From NCBI RefSeq assembly GCF_003207895.1, contig NZ_NKUB01000011.1:1-64000 (forward strand): DNA of 64,000 nt. The letters run 5' to 3'. The position numbers and the translations under genes are program-made. Positions 48,211-55,665 of this stretch are shown here, in pieces; position 1 is the stretch's first letter; each line of letters begins with the position of its first letter. The notes under the pieces were generated by a model. That model did not search any database and was not told where the DNA came from. It saw only the letters and a program-made list of their open reading frames with translations. The stretch comes from Komagataeibacter swingsii (GTDB lineage: Bacteria; Pseudomonadota; Alphaproteobacteria; Acetobacterales; Acetobacteraceae).

Positions 48211-49283
48211 GGTTCGATAAACGGCTCGCGTATCTCGTCAGGGATGGGGTCTTTGGATCGGGGGTCGCCCGCGGCGAATTCGGCGGTCAGGGTATAGCCT
48301 ACGCCAATCAGCACGGGGCCAAGGAAAATTCCCAGCCCCCCGAAGGTCAGCACGCCGCCCAGGACCCCCAGCACGGTCAGCAGGTAGGGCATCTGCGCCC
48401 CGCGCGCGATGAACATGGGCCGGATGACGTGGTCCGCCCCCGATACGATGATCGTGCCATACAGCAGCAGGAAGACGCCCCAGCCCGGATGGTGGGTCAG
48501 CAGCAGGAACACGGCGGCGGGAATCCATACCAGCGGCGCGCCGATGGGCAGCACCGCGACAAAGGCGGTGACCGCCCCCAGCAGCACCGGGCTGGAAATG
48601 CCCGCGATGGCGAAGCCGATGCTGGTCAGGATGCCCTGGATGATGGCGGTGCCAAGGATACCGTACACCGTGCCGCGTATGGTCCGCCCCACGATGCGCA
48701 AAATCCGGTCGGCATACACGCCCGCGATCCTGTGCACCACGGCGACGAAGGTATCGCCCAGCGCATCGCCCCCCAGCCAGAAGAAGAAGGAAATGAACAG
48801 CGCCATGGCCAGGTGCGCCAGCCCGCTGGCCAGTTGCATCATGGCGGTCAGGATGGATTGCCCGATGCGCCCGGCATAGGGGCGCACGATCTGGTCTATG
48901 CTGCCGATATCAACCGACCATTCCTGCCATTTTGCAACGATTTCGGGGCCGAAATGCGGGATACGCGCAAGGCGCGCGGGCAGCGGCGGCAGGTGCAGCG
49001 TGCCCACGGCGTCAACGATGTACTGCAATGTGGCCGGTACATCGGCAATGCTGTTGGACACCACGGCGGCCAGCGGCACCACCAGCACCAGCGCGCACAG
49101 CACCGTCATGGTCAGGGCGGCGGGCAGCAGCGACATGTGCCGCCGCAGCCGCATGAATACCGGCCATGTGGAAAAGGTCAGGATCGCCGCCCACAGCAGG
49201 GCGGTCATGAACGGATACAGGATCAGGACGCAGCCGAATGCGATCCCCCCCAGCATCAGTCCCATCATGATACGTTCGACCAT
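48207..49283 (-). CDS. AI-2E family transporter (YdiK/PerM-like)
   Basis: A 358-residue polytopic membrane protein. It shows an N-terminal pair of helices, a long soluble loop (about residues 95-165) and five or more C-terminal helices with the family motif GAVTAFVAVLPIGAPLVWIP and a conserved late glycine-rich helix (LLTVLGVLGGVLTFGGLGIF, GPVLIGVGYTL). Members transport small molecules or sodium/protons; AI-2 transport itself is shown only for a few. The gene precedes and overlaps the endonuclease/phosphatase gene. Confidence 0.85.
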   Translation of the reverse strand: MVERIMMGLMLGGIAFGCVLILYPFMTALLWAAILTFSTWPVFMRLRRHMSLLPAALTMTVLCALVLVVPLAAVVSNSIADVPATLQYIVDAVGTLHLPPLPARLARIPHFGPEIVAKWQEWSVDIGSIDQIVRPYAGRIGQSILTAMMQLASGLAHLAMALFISFFFWLGGDALGDTFVAVVHRIAGVYADRILRIVGRTIRGTVYGILGTAIIQGILTSIGFAIAGISSPVLLGAVTAFVAVLPIGAPLVWIPAAVFLLLTHHPGWGVFLLLYGTIIVSGADHVIRPMFIARGAQMPYLLTVLGVLGGVLTFGGLGIFLGPVLIGVGYTLTAEFAAGDPRSKDPIPDEIREPFIEP

Positions 49284-49401
49284 AACGGTGGCGTATCCCC
49301 TCCTGCCATTAAACGAAAGACAAATGTTCAGGACTTTCGTTCCCGTGCCGTATGCTGCACCTTATCGTGCGACACGCAATTCCTAAACACCGGGAGAAGG
49401 T

Positions 49402-50250
49402 ATGCATCCGCTGATTTCAGCCAGTGATCTGGCACAGGCCATCCCGCATGGCGACATCCTTGTGCTCGATGCCTCCATGGCGCTGCCGGGGCAGGCCTTC
49501 GACCCGCAGCAGCGTTTTGCCAATGCCCATATCGCCGGCGCCGTGCGCTTTGACATCGACACGTTCTCCGACCCGGATTCCCCCCTGCCGCACACCATCC
49601 CCGGCCAGGCCCGCTTCACGCGCCTTGCGACCGAACGCGGCATGGCGAACACGAAGCGCATCGTGTTCTACGACCAGGACGGCATGGTGTGCGCCGCGCG
49701 CGCGTGGTGGCTGGCGCGCCTGTTCGGCCATGAAGGGGTGCAGGTGCTCGAAGGCGGGCTGGCCGCGTGGAAAAGTGCCGGCCTGCCGCTGGAAAGCGGG
49801 CCGGACCTTGCCACGCCCGCGCCGTTTGTCAGCCGCCCGCGTTATGACCGCCTGCATGGCACGGGTGACGTGCTGGATATCGTGCAGGGCCGCCTGCCGG
49901 GGCTGATCCTTGACGCGCGCAGCCGGGGCCGGTTCGAAGGCCGCGACCCCGAACCCCGCGCCGGGATCGAATCCGGCCACATGCCCGGCGCGCGCAGCCT
50001 GCCGTACACCGAACTGCTGGATGACAATGGCCGTTTCCTGCCGGTTGATACGCTGAAGGAAAAGTTCGCGGGCCTTGGCGTAAGCGGGGCCACCGCCGTC
50101 ACCTGTTCATGCGGCAGCGGCATGACCGCGTGCATGATCGCGCTCGCCCTGGTCAGCATCGGCGCGGGTGCGGGGGAACCCGCGGTCTATGACGGGTCAT
50201 GGGCGCAATGGGCGTCCACGCCTGATGCGCCCATCGTGTGCGGCGCGTAA
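49402..50250 (+). CDS. sseA: 3-mercaptopyruvate/thiosulfate sulfurtransferase
   Basis: A 282-residue protein of two rhodanese domains. The inactive N-terminal domain has VLDASMALPGQAFDPQQRFA and HIAGAVRFDID; the C-terminal domain has ILDARSRGRFEGRDPEPRAG, SGHMPGARSLPY and the active loop TCSCGSGMTAC with catalytic Cys237. The CGSGMT loop is that of 3-mercaptopyruvate sulfurtransferases. GGGAGAAGG precedes the ATG. The next gene, six bases downstream, is a sulfur amino-acid lyase, so the pair serves cysteine or methionine sulfur metabolism. Confidence 0.9.
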   Translation: MHPLISASDLAQAIPHGDILVLDASMALPGQAFDPQQRFANAHIAGAVRFDIDTFSDPDSPLPHTIPGQARFTRLATERGMANTKRIVFYDQDGMVCAARAWWLARLFGHEGVQVLEGGLAAWKSAGLPLESGPDLATPAPFVSRPRYDRLHGTGDVLDIVQGRLPGLILDARSRGRFEGRDPEPRAGIESGHMPGARSLPYTELLDDNGRFLPVDTLKEKFAGLGVSGATAVTCSCGSGMTACMIALALVSIGAGAGEPAVYDGSWAQWASTPDAPIVCGA

Positions 50251-50256
50251 GGGCGG

Positions 50257-51525
50257 ATGGCGGACATGACCGATCCCATGGCGCTGGTGCCCCCTGACCT
50301 GCTTGAACGCGTCGTGCGCGGCTGGCGCGACATGGCCACGCGGCTGGTCCAGATCGGGCGCGACCACCCTGAAGGCGACAGGGGCGTATTCGTCAACCCT
50401 GCCGCCGGGCGGGGTTCCACCGTGCTGTTTTCCAGCCTGGAGGCCATGGACCGCGCAGGCCACGGCCGCTACGGGCCGGAACTGATATACGGCGCCATGG
50501 GCACGCCCATCCAGCACCGGCTGGAAGCGGTCATCGCTGAAATCGAGGGCGGCGCCCACGCGCAGGTCGTGCCATCGGGGCTTGCGGCCTGCACGCTGCC
50601 GCTGCTGGCCTACCTGCAGGCGGGGGATCACTGCCTGCTGTCCGATTCCGTCTATGGCCCCACCCGGCGCTTTGCCGACCGGGTACTGCGCCGTTTTGGC
50701 GTGGCGGTCACCTATTTCCCGCCCATGGCGGGCGAGGATGAGTTGCAGGCGCTGGTGCGGCCCGAAACCCGCCTGATCTTTGCCGAAAGCCCCGGCAGCC
50801 ATTCGTTCGAGGTGCAGGACGTGCCCATGCTCGGCCGCCTTGCCGCCCGCATCGGCGCGCGGCTGGTGGTGGACAACACATGGGGCATCGGCCTGTTCAA
50901 CCCGTTCGCGCATGGGGCGCATGTGTCGGTGCAGGCGCTGACCAAATACCCGGCAGGCCATTCCGACACCATCATCGGCGCGGTCACGGTGGCGTCGGAT
51001 GCCGACTGGCGGCCCCTGCGCGACACCGCGATACAGGCGGGCCAGACGGCGGGGCCGGATGACTGCTGGCTGACCCTGCGCGGGCTGCGCACCATGGGCG
51101 CGCGGCTGGAACGTCAGGCGGCCACCGCGCTGGGGGTGGCGTTGTGGCTACAGTCCCGGCCCGAAGTCCATCGCGTGCTGCATCCCGCCCTGCCGTCATG
51201 CCCGGGGCATGCATACTGGGCGCGGGATTTCAGCGGCGCGTCCTCGCTGTTCGGCGTGGTGTTTGACGCAGGCTTCACGCAGGCGGACCTGACCGCCATG
51301 ATCGACGGCCTGCGGCTTTTCGGCATTGGCGCGTCATGGGGCGGGTATGAAAGCCTCGTGCTGCCCACCACCGGCGGGATTTCGCGTTCATGCCCGTCGG
51401 TTACGGGGGCGGGACCGGCCTGCCGGCTGCATGTCGGGCTGGAGGCGGGCGCCTTGCTGGTGGCCGACCTGGCGCGCGGGCTGGATGGCATGTCTGCCGC
51501 CCGCGCAGGGCGGGGGACGGGCTGA
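50257..51525 (+). CDS. metC: cystathionine beta-lyase-type PLP enzyme
   Basis: A 422-residue Cys/Met-metabolism PLP enzyme. Motifs: YGPELIYGAMGTPIQHRLEA, VVPSGLAACTLPLLAYL, SDSVYGPTRRFADRVL, VVDNTWGIGLFNPFAHGA and the PLP lysine Lys230 in ALTKYPAGHSDTIIGAV. The C-terminal part (GIGASWGGYESLVLP) is that of MetC, which splits cystathionine to homocysteine, pyruvate and ammonia. The C-terminal tail is slightly long. It follows sseA closely and probably shares its transcript. Confidence 0.87.
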   Translation: MADMTDPMALVPPDLLERVVRGWRDMATRLVQIGRDHPEGDRGVFVNPAAGRGSTVLFSSLEAMDRAGHGRYGPELIYGAMGTPIQHRLEAVIAEIEGGAHAQVVPSGLAACTLPLLAYLQAGDHCLLSDSVYGPTRRFADRVLRRFGVAVTYFPPMAGEDELQALVRPETRLIFAESPGSHSFEVQDVPMLGRLAARIGARLVVDNTWGIGLFNPFAHGAHVSVQALTKYPAGHSDTIIGAVTVASDADWRPLRDTAIQAGQTAGPDDCWLTLRGLRTMGARLERQAATALGVALWLQSRPEVHRVLHPALPSCPGHAYWARDFSGASSLFGVVFDAGFTQADLTAMIDGLRLFGIGASWGGYESLVLPTTGGISRSCPSVTGAGPACRLHVGLEAGALLVADLARGLDGMSAARAGRGTG

Positions 51526-51665
51526 CGTAGATCAAGGTTGCGACGGGGCAGGGATGGGACACTTGCCCATACATGATGCCCCCGCCCGGCCATGCCGGCC
51601 GGGCGGGTGGCGCAGGAACAATGGCTCCATGGCCGGGGCCATGACATCGGAACGGAAGGTGCAAG

Positions 51666-52700
51666 ATGGCTGGAAAGATGAAGGCTGCGGTTGTACGGGA
51701 ATTCGGCAAGCCGCTGACGATCGAGGAACTGGACATTCCGCAGATCAACGCCAACCAGATCCTGGTCAAGGTCGATGCCTGCGGCGTCTGCCATACCGAC
51801 CTGCACGCCGCCCGTGGCGACTGGCCCACCAAGCCCAAGCCCCCCTTCATCCCGGGGCATGAGGGGATCGGCCATGTGGTCGAGGTCGGCAGCAACGTCA
51901 ACTGGGTCAAGACGGGCGACGTGGTGGGCGTGCCGTGGCTGTATTCGGCCTGCGGGCATTGCGAGCACTGCCTGGGCGGGTGGGAAACCCTGTGTGAAAA
52001 ACAGGAGGACACCGGCTATTCCGTCAATGGCTGCTTTGCCGAATACGTGGTGGCCGACCCCAATTACGTCGCCCACCTGCCCAAGGACATCGACCCGATC
52101 AAGACGGCCCCCGTGCTGTGCGCGGGGCTGACGGTGTACAAGGGCCTGAAGATGACCGACACCCGGGCCGGGGAATGGGTCGCCATTTCCGGCGCGGGGG
52201 GGCTGGGGCAGATGGCCATCCAGTACGCCGTGGCCATGGGCCTGAACGTGGCGGCGGTGGATATCAGCGATGAAAAGCTGGAAGAAGCCCGCAGGCTGGG
52301 CGCGCGCGTGACCGTCAACGCGCTGAAGCAGGACCCGGTCGCCTATATCCGCCAGCAGACGGGCGGCACGCATGGCGTGCTGGTCACCGCCGTGTCGGAC
52401 AAGGCGTTCAGCCAGGCGGTGGGGTATGCGCGGCGCGGCGGCACGGTGGTGCTGAACGGGCTGCCGCCCGGTGACTTCCCGCTATCCATCTTTGACATGG
52501 TCATGAACGGCACGACCGTGCGCGGGTCCATTGTCGGCACGCGGCTGGACATGATCGAGGCCATGTCCTTCTTCACCGATGGCAAGGTCACGACGGTGGT
52601 CAGCCCGGACAGGCTGGAAAACATCAACACCATCTTCGACAACCTGCAGCATGGCCGGGTGCAGGGGCGCGTGGTGCTGGACTTCCGCAACGGGGCGTAA
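51666..52700 (+). CDS. adhP: zinc-dependent NAD alcohol dehydrogenase, AdhP type
   Basis: A 344-residue medium-chain dehydrogenase oxidising ethanol-type alcohols or reducing aldehydes. Catalytic zinc ligands are Cys39 (CGVCHTDLHAARGDW) and His65 (PGHEGIGHV); structural zinc cysteines are in ACGHCEHCLGGWETLC (96, 99, 102, 110); the cofactor site is ISGAGGLGQMAIQYAVAMG with a downstream Asp (AAVDIS), indicating NAD. This cytoplasmic enzyme is separate from the membrane PQQ alcohol dehydrogenase of acetic acid bacteria. GGAAGG precedes the ATG. It has its own promoter space of 140 bases. Confidence 0.93.
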   Translation: MAGKMKAAVVREFGKPLTIEELDIPQINANQILVKVDACGVCHTDLHAARGDWPTKPKPPFIPGHEGIGHVVEVGSNVNWVKTGDVVGVPWLYSACGHCEHCLGGWETLCEKQEDTGYSVNGCFAEYVVADPNYVAHLPKDIDPIKTAPVLCAGLTVYKGLKMTDTRAGEWVAISGAGGLGQMAIQYAVAMGLNVAAVDISDEKLEEARRLGARVTVNALKQDPVAYIRQQTGGTHGVLVTAVSDKAFSQAVGYARRGGTVVLNGLPPGDFPLSIFDMVMNGTTVRGSIVGTRLDMIEAMSFFTDGKVTTVVSPDRLENINTIFDNLQHGRVQGRVVLDFRNGA

Positions 52701-52799
52701 GGCAACTCCACAATGCCTGGCGCGTTCGGTATCCTGGTATGGCGTGGGTGCCAGACGCGCCCATGCCCGCATTTTGAAACATGAAGACAGGGTAGGATT

Positions 52800-53099
52800 A
52801 TGATGAAAAAGACGCTGATTCTGGCAGGGCTGTGCGCAACCGGACTGAACGTGGCGACCTTGGCCCCGGCGCTGGCTGATGCCTGTGACGGTGTTACGGA
52901 TCATGCGGAATGTGAAGTGCGCCTGAAATCCCGTGAAACCGGCGCGGAGACCCGTGAAAAGGCCCATGAAGCGCGCGAAAAGGCCGCCGAGAAAACCGGC
53001 GGCGCCAAGGACTGGGGCGACCGGACCGGCAAGAAGCTGGATAACTGGGGCCACAAGACCAAGGGCGACATGAGCCAGTTCTTCACCGGCCATCGCTAA
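52800..53099 (+). CDS. small secreted, charged protein of unknown function
   Basis: A 99-residue protein with a signal peptide (TLILAGLCATGLNVATLAPA), two cysteines (DACDGVTDHAECEV) and a highly charged helical tail rich in E/K/R/A (RETGAETREKAHEAREKAAE) and then Gly/Lys. No family recognised; it looks like small envelope stress proteins. AGGGTAGGA lies before ATG 52800, with a second ATG at 52803. Its TAA stop (53097-53099) is the left target triplet of the palindromic element that follows without any spacer. Confidence 0.6.
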   Translation: MMKKTLILAGLCATGLNVATLAPALADACDGVTDHAECEVRLKSRETGAETREKAHEAREKAAEKTGGAKDWGDRTGKKLDNWGHKTKGDMSQFFTGHR

Positions 53100-53262
53100 G
53101 CGGCTGTTTGAAAACAAATCATTGATAAAAAACAATAAAAGTTTTTGGGCGCCGCCTTTTTCTCAAAAAGGCGGCGTTCTTTCGAAGCCTTTGCAAAAAG
53201 CTTCACCAAAAACGTCCTTTCATTTTAAAGCGCTATCATGATCTGACTTTTCAAACAGTCTT
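53100..53262 (+). mobile_element. MITE-like palindromic element, full length with target duplication (copy I)
   Basis: A 163-bp full copy: left end GCGGCTGTTTGAAAA, right end TTTTCAAACAGTCTT, both hairpins present, flanked by TAA at 53097-53099 and TAA at 53263-53265. The left TAA is the stop codon of the preceding gene. Orientation is opposite to that of copy J at 54778-54940, so the acyltransferase region lies between inverted copies. Confidence 0.85.
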
Positions 53263-53278
53263 TAAGCGGGTCATTCAA
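53263..53278. repeat. 16-bp direct repeat bounding the acyltransferase segment
   Basis: TAAGCGGGTCATTCAA occurs immediately to the right of element copy I (53263-53278) and again immediately to the right of copy J (54941-54956); with the adjoining element ends the shared stretch is 23 bases (53256-53278 and 54934-54956). The two copies enclose the acyltransferase and copy J, as expected if that block was inserted or duplicated by recombination between repeats. Confidence 0.7.
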
Positions 53279-53716
53279 TGGAAGGGAACAGAAGTCTCCG
53301 GATGCCACCTTTTTTCAGGGAAGGTGAGGCTCCCTGAAATTTTTCGGGATATTTTCCAGACCGATTGTCCAAACAATCCCTGATAGGGCTGTCAGCCGCC
53401 CGGAACCACCAACCGCAAAGGGAACCCGCCATCCGTGCGGCCCAGGACAGGGTGGCGCCATGGCAGGTCGGGTATCTCAGAAAGCCCTTACAATTTCAGG
53501 CAATTTACGTTATTGGCCTTACTGTAAATCGATCTGGACGATAATTTTATCCAGTCAATCATTAAATAAAATTTGCCTACAGTTCAGGAAAAGCTTGAGA
53601 TATCTGGTAATGGACGATTTGTAGGGCATCCATGGATCAGACCGGAAAGAATAAATTTGAAAATAATCGTTTGCGTCTAATTTATTTTGCAATTACCACG
53701 CAACGAAATAGTATTT
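53279..53716. other. AT-rich non-coding upstream region of the acyltransferase
   Basis: No gene is seen. Near 53297-53345 there is a degenerate hairpin-rich stretch (CCACCTTTTTTCAGGGAAGG, GGCTCCCTGAAATTTTTCGG) that may be an eroded repeat core. From about 53490 the sequence becomes strongly AT-rich (for example TAAATAAAATTTGCC) and probably holds the promoter of the acyltransferase, with long AT runs as in foreign DNA that H-NS-like proteins bind. Confidence 0.4.
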
Positions 53717-54775
53717 ATGAACAGTTTTTGTTTTCATGGAACATTTTTTATGAAAAATGGTAGATTTACTTTAGTGGATGGATTGCGTGGAATCGCAGCA
53801 TCATCTGTTGTGTTGTTTCATTGCGTTGAGGGACATCATGTCGATCATTTACTTGATGCGCTTCCGGCCGTAGTTCGCCAGACGGTAGAATGCGGATATC
53901 TCGGCGTGTGGATATTTTTTGCGTTGAGCGGCTTTGTCATCGCGCATTCACTGTATGGTAAAAGCCTGTCCGTTTCCGATTTCGGACGATTTATTTTAAA
54001 GCGATCATTACGTCTCGATATTCCTTACTGGACGACTATCGCCTTAACCATAGCCTACACAATAGCTTCGGCACACATCGTAAAGGACAAGGGACCTTCA
54101 GGTTTCAGTGCCGGGCAAATCATTGCGCATGTCTTTTACCTACAGGATTTGCTTCATTTCCAGCCAATCAGCGCCGTGTTCTGGACTCTTTGTCTGGAGA
54201 TTCAATTTTACCTGATCTATGCGGTCATTATCAGGGCTGGCATTACCGGAATTACCATTGCCTGTGTGGTCAGTCTCCTTGCCCCGCTGGGGCTGATGCC
54301 CTCTCTCCCCCATGGGGTGTTCCTGAAGTTCTGGTACGCATTTCTTGTCGGGGTCGCTGCCTATTGGGCCTGGAGGCGTAATGACCTGCGCTATAAATTT
54401 GCAGGCTTTGTCACAATACTTGTAATCATCGCCATTATGCGTGGTAACCCCACCATCCTGGTGTCGGCCATGACCGCTACCCTTCTTTGTGCGGCAGGGA
54501 TTTTGGGGAATATCTATTCCGCGATGAACTGGCGGTGGCTACAGTTTATGGGGGGCATTTCATATTCGCTTTATCTTACGCATAATATGGCCATCGGTCT
54601 GACGTTCAGAATTCTATCGCTCATTATAAAGAGCCATACTGCGTTGGTGGAGCTGGCTTTTCTTGTAATGGCACTGGCCGCCACCATTGGGGGGGCCTTC
54701 GTTTTCTGGTGGCTGGTGGAGAGGCCAAGCTCCAATTTATCAAAAAAAATCACGCTCATCCCAAGCAGGATCTAG
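53717..54775 (+). CDS. acyltransferase-3 family membrane protein
   Basis: A 352-residue integral membrane acyltransferase with about ten hydrophobic segments. It has the family start FTLVDGLRGIAASSVVLFH with the catalytic His, then LGVWIFFALSGFVIAHSLYG, FILKRSLRLDIPYW and SYSLYLTHNMAIG. Such proteins O-acetylate or otherwise acylate sugars of lipopolysaccharide, exopolysaccharide or peptidoglycan. ATG 53717 is used; TTG 53687 and ATG 53750 are alternatives and none has a clear ribosome-binding site. Composition is much more AT-rich than the surroundings, and the gene is bracketed by inverted repeat elements, so it is probably acquired. Confidence 0.82.
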   Translation: MNSFCFHGTFFMKNGRFTLVDGLRGIAASSVVLFHCVEGHHVDHLLDALPAVVRQTVECGYLGVWIFFALSGFVIAHSLYGKSLSVSDFGRFILKRSLRLDIPYWTTIALTIAYTIASAHIVKDKGPSGFSAGQIIAHVFYLQDLLHFQPISAVFWTLCLEIQFYLIYAVIIRAGITGITIACVVSLLAPLGLMPSLPHGVFLKFWYAFLVGVAAYWAWRRNDLRYKFAGFVTILVIIAIMRGNPTILVSAMTATLLCAAGILGNIYSAMNWRWLQFMGGISYSLYLTHNMAIGLTFRILSLIIKSHTALVELAFLVMALAATIGGAFVFWWLVERPSSNLSKKITLIPSRI

Positions 54776-54777
54776 GA

Positions 54778-54940
54778 GAGACTGTTTGAAAAGTCAGATC
54801 ATGATAGCGCTTTAAAATTAAAGAAAGTTTTTGGTGAAGCTTTTTGCAAAAGCTTCGAAAGAACGCTGCCTTTTTGAGAAAAAGGCAGCACCAAAAAAAT
54901 TTTATTGTTTTTTATCAATGGGTTATTTTCAAGCAGTCTT
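54778..54940 (-). mobile_element. MITE-like palindromic element, full length (copy J)
   Basis: A 163-bp full copy in reverse orientation relative to copy I: it starts with GAGACTGTTTGAAAA two bases after the acyltransferase stop and ends with TTTTCAAGCAGTCTT. Flanks are GGA on the left and TAA on the right, so its own target duplication is not intact, in line with a recombination event at one side. The next 60 bases (54957-55007) are spacer. Confidence 0.82.
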
Positions 54941-55007
54941 TAAGCGGGTCATTCAAGGCGATGGCAGCGTGTGCATGGCCATGCCCCCGGCCCGCGCGGA
55001 ACACATG

Positions 55008-55043
55008 AAAAAAGGGGACGGTACCAAACGGTACCATCCCCTT
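55008..55043 (-). terminator. Rho-independent terminator of the 62-aa gene
   Basis: Read on the minus strand, AAGGGGA and GGTACC arms (55030-55043) pair with their complements (55012-55025), one internal mismatch, loop of four bases, followed by a run of six T residues. It lies 22 bases after the stop of the small gene at 55065-55253. Confidence 0.75.
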
Positions 55044-55064
55044 GCGCGTCTTTACGCCCTGCGA

Positions 55065-55253
55065 TCAGGAATGGTGGTGATCGCCTGCTTCATGCTCGCG
55101 CCAGCCGGCTTCCAGCGTGTGGAGGAAGGTCTTGAAGTGTTTCTTCACCTCGTCAGGGGATGCCTTTTCCATCACTTCCTTTTTCGCGGCTGTCAGGGTG
55201 GCGGCCGCGTGGATCAGGGCGGCGTGGATGATGTCGGTCGGTTCTTTGGCCAT
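55065..55253 (-). CDS. small cytoplasmic helical protein, 62 aa
   Basis: A short protein starting MAKEPTDIIHAALIHAAATL, with a Lys/Glu-rich helix (TAAKKEVMEKASPDEVKKHF) and an ending in EHEAGDHHHS. GGGAGA lies before the ATG and a clear terminator follows, so it is very likely a real gene. No family is recognised. Longer open sequence upstream is not needed. Confidence 0.6.
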   Translation of the reverse strand: MAKEPTDIIHAALIHAAATLTAAKKEVMEKASPDEVKKHFKTFLHTLEAGWREHEAGDHHHS

Positions 55254-55436
55254 GGTGGTGGTCTCCCGTTGGGTTGATGGGCAGAGGATGGAAGATGCCA
55301 CGATGGCTGGCAACCGTTGCGCCTGCATGACTGCCGCTCCCTGTCGCCCCTTGAAACCGTACGGGAACGAAACGGGGGAAACCCGCGCCGCATCGCGCCG
55401 TTGAACGGACCGGATACCAGATCGATGGGATAAGAC

Positions 55437-55553
55437 ATGTTTTTCAGGCGTACCGCCCTGGCCCTTGCCACCACAACCATCCTTGCCCTGCCGCTTGTGG
55501 CGCGGGCGGAACCGGGGGGATGCGTCAAGGGGGCCGTCGCCCGTGGCCGGTAA
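55437..55553 (+). CDS. very small secreted protein, probably 3'-truncated at a repeat
   Basis: A 38-codon frame encodes a clean signal peptide (MFFRRTALALATTTILALPL, then VARA) and only a 14-residue mature tail, EPGGCVKGAVARGR. The GGCVKGAVA segment looks like the start of a glycine-zipper protein that should go on longer. The frame stops 11 bases before a palindromic repeat core, so the original 3' part may have been lost when the repeat arrived. It may also simply be a tiny exported peptide. Confidence 0.45.
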   Translation: MFFRRTALALATTTILALPLVARAEPGGCVKGAVARGR

Positions 55554-55563
55554 AAGGTTCAGG

Positions 55564-55643
55564 TAGAAGTTTTTGGTGAAGCTTTTTTCCAAAAAGCTTC
55601 AAGGAACGCCGCCTTTTTGAAAAAAGGCGGCGCCCAAAAACCT
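55564..55643. repeat. palindromic repeat, core only (copy K)
   Basis: Core copy: GTAGAAGTTTTTGGTGAAGC, TTTTTTCCAAAAA, GCTTC, then GCCGCCTTTTTGAAAAAAGG and CGGCGCCCAAAAACC. Strong hairpins, no terminal repeats. It separates the truncated small gene from the convergent membrane-protein gene and could terminate both. Confidence 0.75.
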
Positions 55644-55665
55644 TGAATTATTAAAAAACCCGCCG

